Shown: positions 9,104 to 18,098 of the stretch, piece by piece
Numbering within the stretch: the stretch's first letter is position 1
Layout of the letters: every line of letters begins with the position of its first letter
Origin: Spirosoma utsteinense
GTDB lineage: Bacteria > Bacteroidota > Bacteroidia > Cytophagales > Spirosomataceae
DNA: 64,000 nt
Assembly (NCBI RefSeq): GCF_014282275.1
Contig: NZ_VFIA01000010.1
Coordinates: forward strand, 62,001-126,000
Direction: 5' to 3'
The notes under the pieces: model-generated
Databases searched by the model: none
Seen by the model: the letters and a program-made list of their open reading frames with translations, nothing else
Told to the model about the DNA's origin: nothing
Made by a program: the position numbers and the translations under genes

Positions 9104-10348
9104 ATGAAATCTTTCGACATACCCGATTATTACCGCAGTAGTATTATCACGCCCCTGAAAGAGTTTCGGCGGAAGCGGGACAAACTGAAGCGGGACTTTA
9201 CGCCGACCGTACTCGATTTTGGACCAGTCCGATTTTATATAGCCCGGCATTTCGGCTTTTGTTACGGCGTCGAAAATGCCGTTGAGATCGCTTATAAAGC
9301 CATTGCAGAAAATCCGGACAAGCGAATCTTCCTGCTTAGCGAAATGATTCATAACCCCGACGTCAACGCTGATTTGCAGGACCGGGGCGTTCGGTTCATC
9401 ATGGACACCTCCGGTCAGCAGTTGACGCCCTGGTCGGCGTTAACGCCTGATGATGTTGTTATCATTCCGGCTTTTGGTACCACCCTCGAAACACAGCAGC
9501 AGCTTGCATCGATTGGCCTCGATGTAGCCAAATACGATACTACCTGCCCGTTTGTAGAGAAAGTGTGGAATAAGGCCAGCCAGATCGGGCAGAAGAATTA
9601 TACGGTTGTGGTGCATGGGAAACCTACTCACGAGGAAACCCGGGCCACTTTCTCGCACAGTAAAGAAGCCGCCCCTACCGTTGTCGTCAGAGATATGGCG
9701 CAGGCGCAGCGACTGGCGGGTTACATCACCGGCGAACTGCCAGCCGACCAGTTCTACACCGAATTTGCCGGACAATTCTCCACTGGTTTCGAGCCCGCCC
9801 GCGACTTACAGCGAATTGGTGTGGTTAACCAGACAACTATGCTGGCTTCTGATACGCAAGGCATTGCCGATCACCTGAAGCAGGTCATGATCCAGCGGTA
9901 TGCGCTACAGCCCGATCAGGTCGACGCCCATTTTGCCAACACCCGCGATACGCTCTGCTATGCCACCAACGATAACCAGGACGCGACCTATGCACTACTC
10001 GACTATCCGGCCGACTTTGCTATTGTGGCAGGCGGCTACAACTCGTCGAATACGTCACATATCGTTGAATTATGCGCGGGAAAACTGCCAACCTATTTTA
10101 TCGAATCAGAACAGAAAATTCTGTCTGATACCCTTATCAGGCATTTCGACATTCACAGCAGGCAGGAGATTGTAACCGAGAACTTTATTCCGTTGCCGGA
10201 TGGTCAGGGCCAGCCGCCCGTTACAGTTATGCTAACCTGTGGCGCGTCCTGCCCCGACGCCGTTGTTGAAGGCATCCTGCTGAAACTAGTAAGCTATTTT
10301 CCCCAGGCCCACCCAATTGATGACGTGATGCTGGCTTATCAGTCCTGA
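9104..10348 (+). CDS. ispH: 4-hydroxy-3-methylbut-2-enyl diphosphate reductase (IspH/LytB)
   Basis: A 414-residue IspH, the last enzyme of the MEP isoprenoid pathway, which converts HMBPP to IPP and DMAPP with a [4Fe-4S] cluster. The cluster cysteines are visible at about 53 (GFCYGVE), 148 (TTCPFVEKVW) and near residue 380 (TCGASCPD). The HGKPTHEE segment and the late CYATNDNQDA segment match the long cyanobacterial/plant-like form of about 400 residues, rather than the roughly 310-residue E. coli form. I chose ATG 9104; an in-frame TTG at 9089 is possible but less likely. Its TGA directly touches the stop of the converging next gene. Confidence 0.96.
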   Translation: MKSFDIPDYYRSSIITPLKEFRRKRDKLKRDFTPTVLDFGPVRFYIARHFGFCYGVENAVEIAYKAIAENPDKRIFLLSEMIHNPDVNADLQDRGVRFIMDTSGQQLTPWSALTPDDVVIIPAFGTTLETQQQLASIGLDVAKYDTTCPFVEKVWNKASQIGQKNYTVVVHGKPTHEETRATFSHSKEAAPTVVVRDMAQAQRLAGYITGELPADQFYTEFAGQFSTGFEPARDLQRIGVVNQTTMLASDTQGIADHLKQVMIQRYALQPDQVDAHFANTRDTLCYATNDNQDATYALLDYPADFAIVAGGYNSSNTSHIVELCAGKLPTYFIESEQKILSDTLIRHFDIHSRQEIVTENFIPLPDGQGQPPVTVMLTCGASCPDAVVEGILLKLVSYFPQAHPIDDVMLAYQS

Positions 10349-12070
10349 TCACTGGACCCTCAGCACCGTTTCCCGACTCTCGTTATTTAACCGGTCAACA
10401 GCCGTGACCACATACACGTACTTCTTTTTAAGATCGGCATTTTTATCGATGAAACGCGTGGATGATTCGCCAAAGCAGCGGGCCACGATAAACCGGGGAT
10501 CATTAAGCAGCAAATGCGGGCGACGGCCTTCAAATCGGTAGATGACATACGAGTTGGCACCGTCGCCATCAAGTGCCTGAGCCGGCTGCTGCCAAAAAAG
10601 TTCGATCCCTTCCGGGGTCATAGCCGCCTTCAGGTCGTGGGGCGGCAGGGGCGGAATACTGTCCAGCCAGGGCATTGGGGGTACAAGAGCGGGATGCCGA
10701 TAGAAATTATGTTGCAACGAATCACGAATAGCCAGGGGATTCGTTTTCAGTGACTTGGCGCTAAAAAAAATACTTCCCAGTACGGCTTTCTGTTGCCGGT
10801 TGTAACGCATCTGATCGGGAAATTCTGTGGCCCGGCCCCAGCCCGGGTCCCGTTCTGAACCACGTCCAACCCGGTAAGCGCCCTGACCAACATACAAATG
10901 CACTTTGCCCGAATTGCGGGTCCACCAGTCTACCAGCGTTTTGTAAGGTGCCCGGCCAAACTCCGAACTAAAATATACTTGTGGCACGATGTAATCGACT
11001 AAGCCATCCCGTACCCATTTGCGCGTATCGGCATAAAGGTCATAGTACGATTGCCCGCCGTTGGTGAGCGAACCGTCTGGGTCGTTGCTGCGGTTTTTCC
11101 AGATGCCAAACGGGCTGATGCCGAATTTAACCCAGGGTTTGTTAGCCCGAATTGAATCGCGCAGTTCGGCAACGAGTTTGGTTACGTTATCGCGTCGCCA
11201 ATCGTCCTTTTTCATTCCGTTGAAATTGGCCTGATATGTTACATCATCACGCAGGGTCTGACCAGCTACGGCATAAGGATAGAAGTAATCATCGAAATGA
11301 ATACCATCCACATCATATTCGCGCACCACATTGGCCACAACCCCGGCAATGTATGACCGAACGGCGGGCATGCCCAGGTTAAACAGCTTGCGACCACCAT
11401 ATTCCAGTATCCACTCCGGTTTGCGGTAAACGATGTTTGTCGACGCCACACTCGACACTTTACTAAACGTGGCCCGGTCCAGATTGAACCAGGCGTGAAA
11501 CTCCAGGCCGCGCTCGTGCGCCTGCTCGATCATAAATTCGAGCGGATCGTAAAAGGGTTCCGGTGCCAGCCCCTGCTGCCCCGTTAGCCATTCTGACCAC
11601 GGCTCGGAACTCTTGGCGTAGAACGCATCGGCCGCTGACCGTATCTGAACGACTACGGCATTCAGTCCCATTTGCTGATGCTGGTCGAACATCTCAACAA
11701 TTTCGCGCTGCTGATCGGTCGTGGGTAGTCCCTTTTTGCTGGGCCAGTCGATGTTGTCGATTGTAGCAACCCAAACCGCCCGAAACTCATGCTTGGGAGG
11801 AGCTATACCAGGCATGGCTGCCAACTGATCTGCTACGTTATCAAACTCAACGGTATCGACAGGCGGTACGACTACGACAGGCGCTTTGGGTTTGGGCACC
11901 GCCGATTTGCCCGCTACGGGTTTAGGAGGGGTGGTTTTGCTGGCTACAGCTGGAGCTGGCCTAGCAGCGGGTCGATGGTTAGGTAAGCGCGCGACAGCCG
12001 GTTTATTACGGCGGCATCCGTACCCTGAAAAGACAACAAATAGTATGTAAACAAGAGCGAGTGAGCGCAT
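10349..12070 (-). CDS. Glycosyl hydrolase-like family 10 (GHL10/DUF187) lipoprotein with fibronectin III domain
   Basis: A 573-residue protein from ATG at 12070 (a GTG at 12115 would add 15 residues before the signal sequence). It begins with a membrane-export signal ending in a cysteine (FSGYGC), though this is a weak lipobox. Then come a proline/alanine/lysine-rich linker (about residues 20-75) and a GHL10 TIM-barrel starting at EFRAVWVATIDNIDWP, with VDGIHFDDYFYPY and VDYIVPQVYF motifs. A fibronectin type III-like module sits at the C-terminus (YVIYRFEGR...YVVTAVDRLNNES). GHL10 proteins are envelope glycan hydrolases, and peptidoglycan-related activity is reported for some members; the substrate here is unknown. 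Its stop codon abuts that of ispH. Confidence 0.87.
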   Translation of the reverse strand: MRSLALVYILFVVFSGYGCRRNKPAVARLPNHRPAARPAPAVASKTTPPKPVAGKSAVPKPKAPVVVVPPVDTVEFDNVADQLAAMPGIAPPKHEFRAVWVATIDNIDWPSKKGLPTTDQQREIVEMFDQHQQMGLNAVVVQIRSAADAFYAKSSEPWSEWLTGQQGLAPEPFYDPLEFMIEQAHERGLEFHAWFNLDRATFSKVSSVASTNIVYRKPEWILEYGGRKLFNLGMPAVRSYIAGVVANVVREYDVDGIHFDDYFYPYAVAGQTLRDDVTYQANFNGMKKDDWRRDNVTKLVAELRDSIRANKPWVKFGISPFGIWKNRSNDPDGSLTNGGQSYYDLYADTRKWVRDGLVDYIVPQVYFSSEFGRAPYKTLVDWWTRNSGKVHLYVGQGAYRVGRGSERDPGWGRATEFPDQMRYNRQQKAVLGSIFFSAKSLKTNPLAIRDSLQHNFYRHPALVPPMPWLDSIPPLPPHDLKAAMTPEGIELFWQQPAQALDGDGANSYVIYRFEGRRPHLLLNDPRFIVARCFGESSTRFIDKNADLKKKYVYVVTAVDRLNNESRETVLRVQ

Positions 12071-12134
12071 TACTACGAGGCAGGTTAACTGCCAAAAGTA
12101 ACGATAGTCGATCACACCTTAGCCGAAGTGACTG

Positions 12135-12284
12135 TCAATTTTGCTTTTTTCCAATCGTTCGGCAGGCATCGCTGCAATAGATAACGTTATCCCAGTCGCG
12201 CTCCCACTTCTTGCGCCAGACAAAAGGCCGGTTGCAGACGGGACACAGTTTAGTCGGCAAATCCGACTTTTTACGCATTTTCAT
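12135..12284 (-). CDS. DUF2256 small zinc-ribbon protein
   Basis: A 49-residue gene readable from ATG 12284 (or 12278) to TGA 12135. The protein has two cysteine pairs, CPVC near residue 14 and YCSDAC near residue 37. The motif [13 protein letters not shown] between them is the signature of the DUF2256 family, whose members are about 40-60 residues long. The cysteines probably bind one zinc ion. Function is not established. In many genomes this family is found near cryptochrome/photolyase-type genes and TIGR03643 proteins (family knowledge, not checked here). A TIGR03643 gene lies 1.3 kb away at 13616 with a serine hydrolase between. It is easily missed because it is so short. Confidence 0.85.
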   Translation of the reverse strand: MKMRKKSDLPTKLCPVCNRPFVWRKKWERDWDNVIYCSDACRTIGKKQN

Positions 12285-12353
12285 AAGCAGTGGCAGGGCG
12301 GTAACTTTGGCAGCATTCAGTAGTTCATCAACGTTACAACCCCGCCACTGCTT

Positions 12354-13562
12354 ATGTTTCGGAAATACTGGCTCACTACGACCATCACCCTGTTTACTAC
12401 GTTCCAGCTACCAGCTCAAACTATACACGATTCATTAACGACTCAACTTACCTCTTTACAAGCCCGGTCTCTTTTCCCCGGATTCAGCGTTGCCATCGTT
12501 CGGCAGGATTCTGTTCTGTATCAACAGGGGTTTGGCCTGGCCAATGTACAATCCCACCTACCCTACACCTCGCAAACTATTCAATCCGTCGGGTCAGTCA
12601 GTAAAACACTCATCGGAGTTGCGCTCATGCAATTAGTTGAACGCGGGCGTTTTTCTCTCGATACCCCCATCAATAGTCTGCTTCCTTTTCGGGTAGTGAA
12701 TCCTTATTTCCCGACAGACACTATTCGAATCAGGCATCTGGCCACCCATACATCGGGGCTGGTCGACTACGAACCGGTTTATGCCCAGACGTACGTCTTC
12801 AGCGGTGATCCGGGAACAGTACCGTCGAACGAGTTGACGATGTACGATTTGTCCGGCAAAAACGCCGGCGAAACGCTCAGCAGCTTTCTCTTCAGTTGTT
12901 TTAATGAGAAAGGCAGCCGCTACACCCGACGAAATTTTGCCAGAACGAAGCCGGGAAAGACCTACGCCTATACGAATCTGGGAGCCGCCCTGGCCGCGCT
13001 GTTGATCGAAACCGAAACCGGCCTTTCCTACGCCGATTATACAAGGAAGTATATTCTTGAAGCCTCGGGCATGACCCACTCGGGCTGGTCCTTCGAGACG
13101 CTCGACCGCGAGCGTCAGGCAGGGGCCTATAACCTGACGAAGCAACGTTACCCAACCTACTCGTCAATTACTTATCCTGATGGTAACCTCCGCACATCCT
13201 GCGCCGATCTTAGCCAGTACCTGATGGCCATTCTGAAAGGCTATGCCGGACAAGATGGGCTGCTAACGGCCAAATCGTTTCAGCAGATGTTGAGCCCCCA
13301 ATTCCCCAAAAACCAACTACCTAGCGGTTTACCCCCCAGGGATATCAACCAGGGTATTTTCTGGGTTATGCGTTCCAATGGGAGCATTGGCCATACAGGC
13401 AGCGACCCGGGCGCATCGGCTTTTATGTTTTTCAACCCTAAAACAGGTATTGGCCGGCTATTCATGACAAACATAGACATGGAGAACAATGCCGATATAG
13501 CCGCCCAGTTCGCTGCCATCTGGAAAGCACTTGGCAATGCCGAAGATCGCTTGACCCGCTAA
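12354..13562 (+). CDS. Exported serine hydrolase, beta-lactamase/class C fold
   Basis: A 402-residue protein with a signal peptide ending near FQLPAQ (residue 22). It has the three active-site motifs of the serine beta-lactamase/DD-peptidase fold: SVSK with nucleophile Ser81 and Lys84, a YTN triad (TYAYTNLG) near residue 206, and HTG (IGHTGSDPG) near residue 338. Such proteins include class C beta-lactamases, D-alanyl-D-alanine peptidases and esterases. The sequence alone does not distinguish among them. It is divergent from the DUF2256 gene. Confidence 0.92.
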   Translation: MFRKYWLTTTITLFTTFQLPAQTIHDSLTTQLTSLQARSLFPGFSVAIVRQDSVLYQQGFGLANVQSHLPYTSQTIQSVGSVSKTLIGVALMQLVERGRFSLDTPINSLLPFRVVNPYFPTDTIRIRHLATHTSGLVDYEPVYAQTYVFSGDPGTVPSNELTMYDLSGKNAGETLSSFLFSCFNEKGSRYTRRNFARTKPGKTYAYTNLGAALAALLIETETGLSYADYTRKYILEASGMTHSGWSFETLDRERQAGAYNLTKQRYPTYSSITYPDGNLRTSCADLSQYLMAILKGYAGQDGLLTAKSFQQMLSPQFPKNQLPSGLPPRDINQGIFWVMRSNGSIGHTGSDPGASAFMFFNPKTGIGRLFMTNIDMENNADIAAQFAAIWKALGNAEDRLTR

Positions 13563-13615
13563 TTTATTCCTGGTCAATCCAGTAACTGTTTGCCTGTCTG
13601 GCGAGTTCTACCGGT

Positions 13616-13909
13616 ATGAAAACACCCGTTTCAGTTTTAACACTAACCGATGCTGACCTTGACCGAGTCGTTGAGATGGCCTGGGAAGATCGTACTCCGT
13701 TCGATGCTATTGAAACCCAGTTTGGCCTGTCGGAGCAGGACGTGATTACGGTGATGCGACGAGCGCTGAAACCGTCGTCGTGGCGCATGTGGCGGGCCCG
13801 GGTGCAGGGGCGATCCACGAAGCACGCAGCACTGTCGGCAGTCGATGATGGCCGATTCAAGTCAGATCAGCAACGGACTGTTACGCACAACAAGGTTACC
13901 AAACGGTAA
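13616..13909 (+). CDS. TIGR03643/DUF2805 family protein
   Basis: A 97-residue protein with a short helix-turn-helix-like pattern rich in conserved Trp and Met (VVEMAWEDRTPFDAIE, LSEQDVITVMRR, SSWRMWRARV). This matches the TIGR03643/DUF2805 family of about 90-residue proteins of unknown function. Residues 20-50 resemble a small DNA- or nucleotide-binding helical bundle, and the C-terminal tail is basic. It may be functionally linked to the nearby DUF2256 gene, since the two families tend to occur together; that link is inference. It is 53 bases after the serine hydrolase stop, so it could share that transcript. Confidence 0.85.
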   Translation: MKTPVSVLTLTDADLDRVVEMAWEDRTPFDAIETQFGLSEQDVITVMRRALKPSSWRMWRARVQGRSTKHAALSAVDDGRFKSDQQRTVTHNKVTKR

Positions 13910-13917
13910 GTTACTGA

Positions 13918-13948
13918 TTTGGTGTCTGCCGTATTTAGCTTAATTTTG
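13918..13948 (+). promoter_or_regulatory. Bacteroidota-type promoter for the Lrp/AsnC gene
   Basis: TTTG at 13918-13921 and TAATTTTG at 13941-13948 are separated by 19 bases, matching the Bacteroidota sigma-A consensus TTTG-N19-21-TAnnTTTG. It lies about 135 bases before the Lrp start. A second -7-like TAAATTTG is at 14035-14042 without a clear -33. Confidence 0.55.
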
Positions 13949-14009
13949 TGCCGCTAAAGTAAAAGACTGGCATTATTTCTATTGCTTTTTGCAAGAAATC
14001 AATATCTTA

Positions 14010-14029
14010 TTAGACTATTTACGGTCTAA
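14010..14029. promoter_or_regulatory. Candidate operator dyad upstream of the Lrp gene
   Basis: TTAGAC (14010-14015) and GTCTAA (14024-14029) form a 6-bp inverted repeat with an 8-base AT-rich spacer, 54 bases before the regulator start. Lrp/AsnC proteins usually autoregulate by binding such AT-rich dyads. Confidence 0.4.
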
Positions 14030-14083
14030 GATACTAAATTTGCCCCCGTTCAGGAACACAGTTTAAATCAGACCGCTCCGTTT

Positions 14084-14554
14084 ATGTCGATCCAGAAGTT
14101 AGATCAAATAGATCGTAATGTATTAGAAATCCTGCAAGCCAACGCCAAGATCACCAACGCTCAGCTTTCCAAAGAAATTGGCCTTTCGCCTGCTCCTACG
14201 TTAGAACGAGTCAAGAAACTCGAAACGTCGGGCATCATTCAGAGCTACCACGCTCAACTCAACCGCGATAAAGTTGGCCTGGGTGTAACAACATTCGTGA
14301 TGGTTACGCTGGTCGGTCATAAAAAAGACACCACCATGTCTTTTGTTGACAAAGCGAACACGATTCCAGAAATCATTGAGTGCCACCACATTACTGGCTC
14401 AGGCGACTTTTTACTAAAAGTGATCGCCAAAGATATTCAGTCCTATCAGGCGTTGATGCTGGACGTGATCAACGAAATTGGTGAGGTGGCCAGCACCCAG
14501 ACCATGGTGATCATGTCGACCTTCAAAGAAAGCAAAGTCCTTCCAATTCCTTGA
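14084..14554 (+). CDS. Lrp/AsnC family transcriptional regulator
   Basis: A 156-residue regulator. The N-terminal AsnC-type helix-turn-helix spans residues 5-55 (LDQIDRNVLEILQ..., TNAQLSKEIGLS, LERVKKLE). It is followed by an RAM/AsnC ligand-binding alpha-beta domain with IECHHITGSGDFLLKV near residue 105. Members sense amino acids such as leucine, lysine or branched-chain compounds and form octamers. The effector is not evident. A promoter and a TTAGAC/GTCTAA dyad lie upstream. The next gene converges on it across a long hairpin. Confidence 0.93.
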   Translation: MSIQKLDQIDRNVLEILQANAKITNAQLSKEIGLSPAPTLERVKKLETSGIIQSYHAQLNRDKVGLGVTTFVMVTLVGHKKDTTMSFVDKANTIPEIIECHHITGSGDFLLKVIAKDIQSYQALMLDVINEIGEVASTQTMVIMSTFKESKVLPIP

Positions 14555-14579
14555 TAGAAACCAACTCAGGAATTAACGG

Positions 14580-14648
14580 GTAAGGGGGACAAAGGAGATA
14601 AAAGGAATTGCTGCTGCGAAACCTTATCATCTTCTTTGTCCCCCTTAC
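14580..14648. terminator. Long-stem bidirectional hairpin between Lrp and TPR genes
   Basis: Perfect 15-bp arms (14580-14594 with 14634-14648, GTAAGGGGGACAAAG and its complement) enclose a 39-base loop whose inner bases also pair partly. It lies between two convergent genes and probably ends both transcripts. Confidence 0.6.
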
Positions 14649-14666
14649 TTCTGTATCCTTATTCCT

Positions 14667-15884
14667 CTACTCTCTTCGTTTCCTGCGCTCTTCTCTACGT
14701 GACTTTTTACTGGCGTCCAGCAGCTTTTTGGCTTCTTTAAACTGGCTGGACTTGCGCTCGGCTTTGTCCATAACCTCTTTGAAATAGCCTTGTGCCTGGT
14801 CGTACTGCTTCTCTTCGGTCGCAATTTTGCCCAGCGCCAGCACCGACGACCAATAGTAACCGGCATCCGTTGAATTAGTCTGTTTGGCAAACTCAATTGC
14901 TTTCAGATAATTGGCCTTTGCTTCAGGAAGATTTTTGTAAAATAACTGGTTAATGTAGCCAAGAATATAAGCCGCAGTTCGCCCGCTGACGCCTTCATAA
15001 CCCGACTGGCTGCGCTCAATCTTAACCAGAATATCTTTGGATACCCGCTCTGCTTCGTTCAAACGACCTTGGGCAAAGGCTGATCGAGCATAGTAGCGCT
15101 CAAAAAATGGGTTATCGGGATATTGTTCTGTCATGTACTTAGCCATTTCATAAGCTTTATCGTACTGACTTTCCATGCTGTAAATCTGGAGTAGAAAATA
15201 GCGGGCCTCCACGCGGGTGTAGAAAGCGGTGTTGGCTGTTTTCTCTAGCTGCTGGATGCCACTTTTCTTGTTTCCTTTGGGAAAGAAAGCCAGGATAGGC
15301 TTCAGGAGTGGATAATTTTCCGGAATCCATTGGGCATAGTAATTATACATGCCATCGCCAAAGAGCAGTTCGGGACTGATTTCGGCATTGCCTTTACACT
15401 TGTCGAAGTACTTGAGCGCGTTCTTACCCGCTAGTGTGGCCTTTGCCCACTTCTTGCGTTCGGAGTACAGGCGCCCTTTGAAGGCATAGGCCGCAGCCAG
15501 GAAAAAGGCGGGCTCTACTTTGTTCTCGCTCTTATCGTACAGCTCCTCAGCCAGCGTAATGGTCGAGTCCATATACATCAGGCACTGGTTATCATAATCC
15601 GTGACATCGGTATTGGGAACGATCTTCCACCATTCGGCCAATCCCATCATGAAGTAGGGCATAGGATGTTTGGGATAGCGAAGGCGCAACCACCGGAACT
15701 CCTTATCGGCTTCGTAGAACTTATAGTTGTACATCTGGTTGATAGCCTCCGCCGATTCGATCTGAACGCCGGGGTGCTTCAGCAACCCATCATATACCTT
15801 ATCAAACGCCGACGGATCATATAGCTGAGCCTGCGCCAGAACCGCCAGCCCCGTCAACCATACCGTCAACACAAGTCGTTTCAT
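14667..15884 (-). CDS. Exported tetratricopeptide-repeat protein
   Basis: A 405-residue protein from ATG 15884 (GTG 15893 is possible). A signal peptide (LTVWLTGLAVLAQAQ) precedes a run of helical TPR-like repeats, for example the tandem helices around YNYKFYEADKEFRWLRLRYP and AYEMAKYMTEQYPDNPFFERYYA. The C-terminus is strongly basic (SKKSRREERRKRRE). TPR proteins act as protein-interaction scaffolds. No catalytic motif is visible, so a specific role cannot be assigned. Close homologues in Bacteroidota are annotated simply as TPR or tol-pal-like system proteins. Confidence 0.85.
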   Translation of the reverse strand: MKRLVLTVWLTGLAVLAQAQLYDPSAFDKVYDGLLKHPGVQIESAEAINQMYNYKFYEADKEFRWLRLRYPKHPMPYFMMGLAEWWKIVPNTDVTDYDNQCLMYMDSTITLAEELYDKSENKVEPAFFLAAAYAFKGRLYSERKKWAKATLAGKNALKYFDKCKGNAEISPELLFGDGMYNYYAQWIPENYPLLKPILAFFPKGNKKSGIQQLEKTANTAFYTRVEARYFLLQIYSMESQYDKAYEMAKYMTEQYPDNPFFERYYARSAFAQGRLNEAERVSKDILVKIERSQSGYEGVSGRTAAYILGYINQLFYKNLPEAKANYLKAIEFAKQTNSTDAGYYWSSVLALGKIATEEKQYDQAQGYFKEVMDKAERKSSQFKEAKKLLDASKKSRREERRKRRE

Positions 15885-16066
15885 TTGTTTCACGTACTAC
15901 GAGCTCCCGCCCGTTTTTTGTCATTTATCTGTTGGCCTGCCGGATGGTTTAATCCGTTATGTACTAACGTAATCCCAGGACAGTACGTTTACCTATGCTT
16001 ATTTTTTGGTGAAATTTTGCCCGCTTGCCTACCCCAACTGTATCTTTGATCTTCCCCGACGCCAAT

Positions 16067-16597
16067 ATGCTAGCCATTAACGACAAGAGATTTGTGCCCT
16101 TTATCGCTGCCGAAGCCATTCAAACGCGTATTCAGGAGCTGGCCGACCAGATCAATCAGGAATACGCCGATAGAAAGCCACTAATCGTAGTGGTCCTCAA
16201 CGGAGCATTCATCTTTGCCGCCGACCTGATGAAAAACCTGACGATCCCGTGCGAGGTGACCTTTATCCGGGTGGCGTCGTATACCGCAACGGAGTCGACC
16301 GGGCAGCTGAGACAAATTCTTGGCCTGAGCGAAACCATCACCGGCCGCGACCTGATCGTCATTGAAGACATTGTCGATACCGGCCTGACCATTTGTGAGG
16401 TGTGTGATCAGCTACGCAGCCAGCAACCAGCCTCCATTGCCATTGCTACCTTACTGTTCAAACCCACAGCCCTGAAAAAATCGATCGATCTACATTACGT
16501 CGGCTTCGAGATCGAAAACCGGTTCGTACTCGGCTATGGGCTGGATTATGACGGGATAGGCCGCAACACGAAGGATATTATGGTATTGGAGGAGTAG
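16067..16597 (+). CDS. hpt: Hypoxanthine phosphoribosyltransferase
   Basis: A 176-residue purine-salvage enzyme starting at ATG 16067 (a TTG at 16025 would add 14 residues). It joins hypoxanthine or guanine to PRPP to make IMP or GMP. The PRPP-binding loop LIVIEDIVDTGLT is visible near residue 105, the VVVLNGAFIF strand-loop near residue 43, and the late LGYGLDYDGIGRN base-binding region near residue 155. The length is standard. It is divergent from the TPR gene across about 180 bases and convergent with nuoD, with a purine/pyrimidine-rich hairpin between. Confidence 0.95.
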   Translation: MLAINDKRFVPFIAAEAIQTRIQELADQINQEYADRKPLIVVVLNGAFIFAADLMKNLTIPCEVTFIRVASYTATESTGQLRQILGLSETITGRDLIVIEDIVDTGLTICEVCDQLRSQQPASIAIATLLFKPTALKKSIDLHYVGFEIENRFVLGYGLDYDGIGRNTKDIMVLEE

Positions 16598-16619
16598 GGA
16601 AAGGGGAAGGGAGAGGAGA

Positions 16620-16700
16620 AAAGGGAGGAAGGAGGAAAGAACGATCGGGTGGCAAATACCCCGTAAGGCCTATACCGCCGGATAGCTCCTTCCTCCCTTT
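16620..16700. terminator. Purine/pyrimidine-rich long hairpin between hpt and nuoD
   Basis: Perfect 15-bp arms (16620-16634 with 16686-16700). Purine-only sequence on the left and its pyrimidine complement on the right extend imperfectly outward. The position between convergent genes suggests a bidirectional terminator. Confidence 0.6.
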
Positions 16701-16720
16701 CCTCCCTTTCCCTCCCCTTT

Positions 16721-17941
16721 TCACCGATCCACCTCCCCCATCACCACATCGATTGAGCCGATAATAGCGACCAGATCGGCCAGCATGGCTCCTTTGCTGA
16801 TTTCGCTGATCACCGACAGGTTGTGAAAACAGCACGACCGGGCTTTGCAGCGTACCGGCACGTCGGAGCGGCCATCGGTCCGGAAGAAGAACCCTAATTC
16901 GCCCTTTGCGCTTTCGGCACGGGCGTAAAAATCCATGGCTTTCGGCCTGATCTTTTTGGGTACTACTGCCTGCGGGTCGTAGTCGCGGGTGCGTTTGTGG
17001 TCGCCAGTGAGCTGATCGAGGCATTGCTCAATAATCCGCAGCGATTCATGGCATTCCAGCACGCGCACATTGTTACGGTCCCAGCAGTCACCCACGGTGC
17101 CCACCTTCCCTTCACCAATCGGAATGTCGAACTCCAGTTCAGGATAAACCGAGTAACCATCCACCCGGCGCAGGTCGTAGCGCAAACCGGACCCCCGCAG
17201 CATGGGGCCTGTACAGCCGTAGTTGATCGCGACCGGTAATGGCAATACCCCCACGTTGGCCGTGCGCCCGATGAAGATATCATTGTCGATAACGATCTGC
17301 TGCAACTCCACCAGTTTCGGTTTCAGGTATGCCACAAACTCCCGGCAGCGCTCCTCAAAACCGACCGGCAGGTCATAGAACAGACCGCCAATCCAGATAT
17401 AGTTGTAAAGCATGCGGGCCCCACTGACCCATTCCAGCAGGCGCTGAATGTGCTCACGGTCGCGCATGAGCCACAGGAAAGGCGTGTAGGCACCAATATC
17501 GAGGGCGTAGGTACCAATGCCGACAAAGTGAGCTGCAATCCGGTTCAGTTCGGCGACCAGCACCCGGATATACTCGGTTCGTTTGGGAATATCGTTCTGA
17601 ATACCCAGCATTTTCTCCACACCCATAACAAAAGCATGTTCGGAGTTCATGGCAGCCATGTAATCGAGCCGGTCGACGAAAGGAATCGTCTGGTTGAAGG
17701 GCAGCGATTCGGCATGTTTCTCAAAACAGCGATGCAGGTAGCCCAGATGCGGCACTACATCCACGACAATCTCCCCATCGGTCACTACTTCGAACCGTAG
17801 CACGCCGTGGGTCGACGGGTGCTGCGGTCCCATGTTCAAGATCATCTCCCCCTCGTTGAGCATATCGGGTTGATAAACACTCGGTTCAGAGGCCCGGAAG
17901 TGGCCGGGAGCATATTCGTATTGAATCGTTTGCGTAGTCAT
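16721..17941 (-). CDS. nuoD: NADH-quinone oxidoreductase subunit D
   Basis: A 406-residue subunit of respiratory complex I, starting at ATG 17941; earlier in-frame codons precede a region unlike the family. NuoD forms part of the peripheral arm that carries electrons to quinone. Visible motifs are [16 protein letters not shown] near residue 30, [20 protein letters not shown], the [18 protein letters not shown] region, and the C-terminal [18 protein letters not shown]. The length is typical. Unusually, no other nuo gene is adjacent: hpt converges on one side and rpmG diverges on the other. Confidence 0.96.
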   Translation of the reverse strand: MTTQTIQYEYAPGHFRASEPSVYQPDMLNEGEMILNMGPQHPSTHGVLRFEVVTDGEIVVDVVPHLGYLHRCFEKHAESLPFNQTIPFVDRLDYMAAMNSEHAFVMGVEKMLGIQNDIPKRTEYIRVLVAELNRIAAHFVGIGTYALDIGAYTPFLWLMRDREHIQRLLEWVSGARMLYNYIWIGGLFYDLPVGFEERCREFVAYLKPKLVELQQIVIDNDIFIGRTANVGVLPLPVAINYGCTGPMLRGSGLRYDLRRVDGYSVYPELEFDIPIGEGKVGTVGDCWDRNNVRVLECHESLRIIEQCLDQLTGDHKRTRDYDPQAVVPKKIRPKAMDFYARAESAKGELGFFFRTDGRSDVPVRCKARSCCFHNLSVISEISKGAMLADLVAIIGSIDVVMGEVDR

Positions 17942-18037
17942 TCTATCCGTAAAGATCGAAATGAGACGCGCCAAAGCCAACATCTCTATTTTTTTTGATG
18001 CTAACCAGCTACAAATCATCTCTTTTATCACCAGTTG

Positions 18038-18068
18038 TTTGCTGAATAAAAGAGATTTCGTACCTTTG
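18038..18068 (+). promoter_or_regulatory. Strong Bacteroidota promoter for rpmG
   Basis: TTTG at 18038-18041 and TACCTTTG at 18061-18068 are spaced by 19 bases, a full match to the phylum consensus. The rpmG start is 31 bases downstream. Confidence 0.75.
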
Positions 18069-18098
18069 CGCTCCTTATCGAGAAAACGAACTTAAGCG

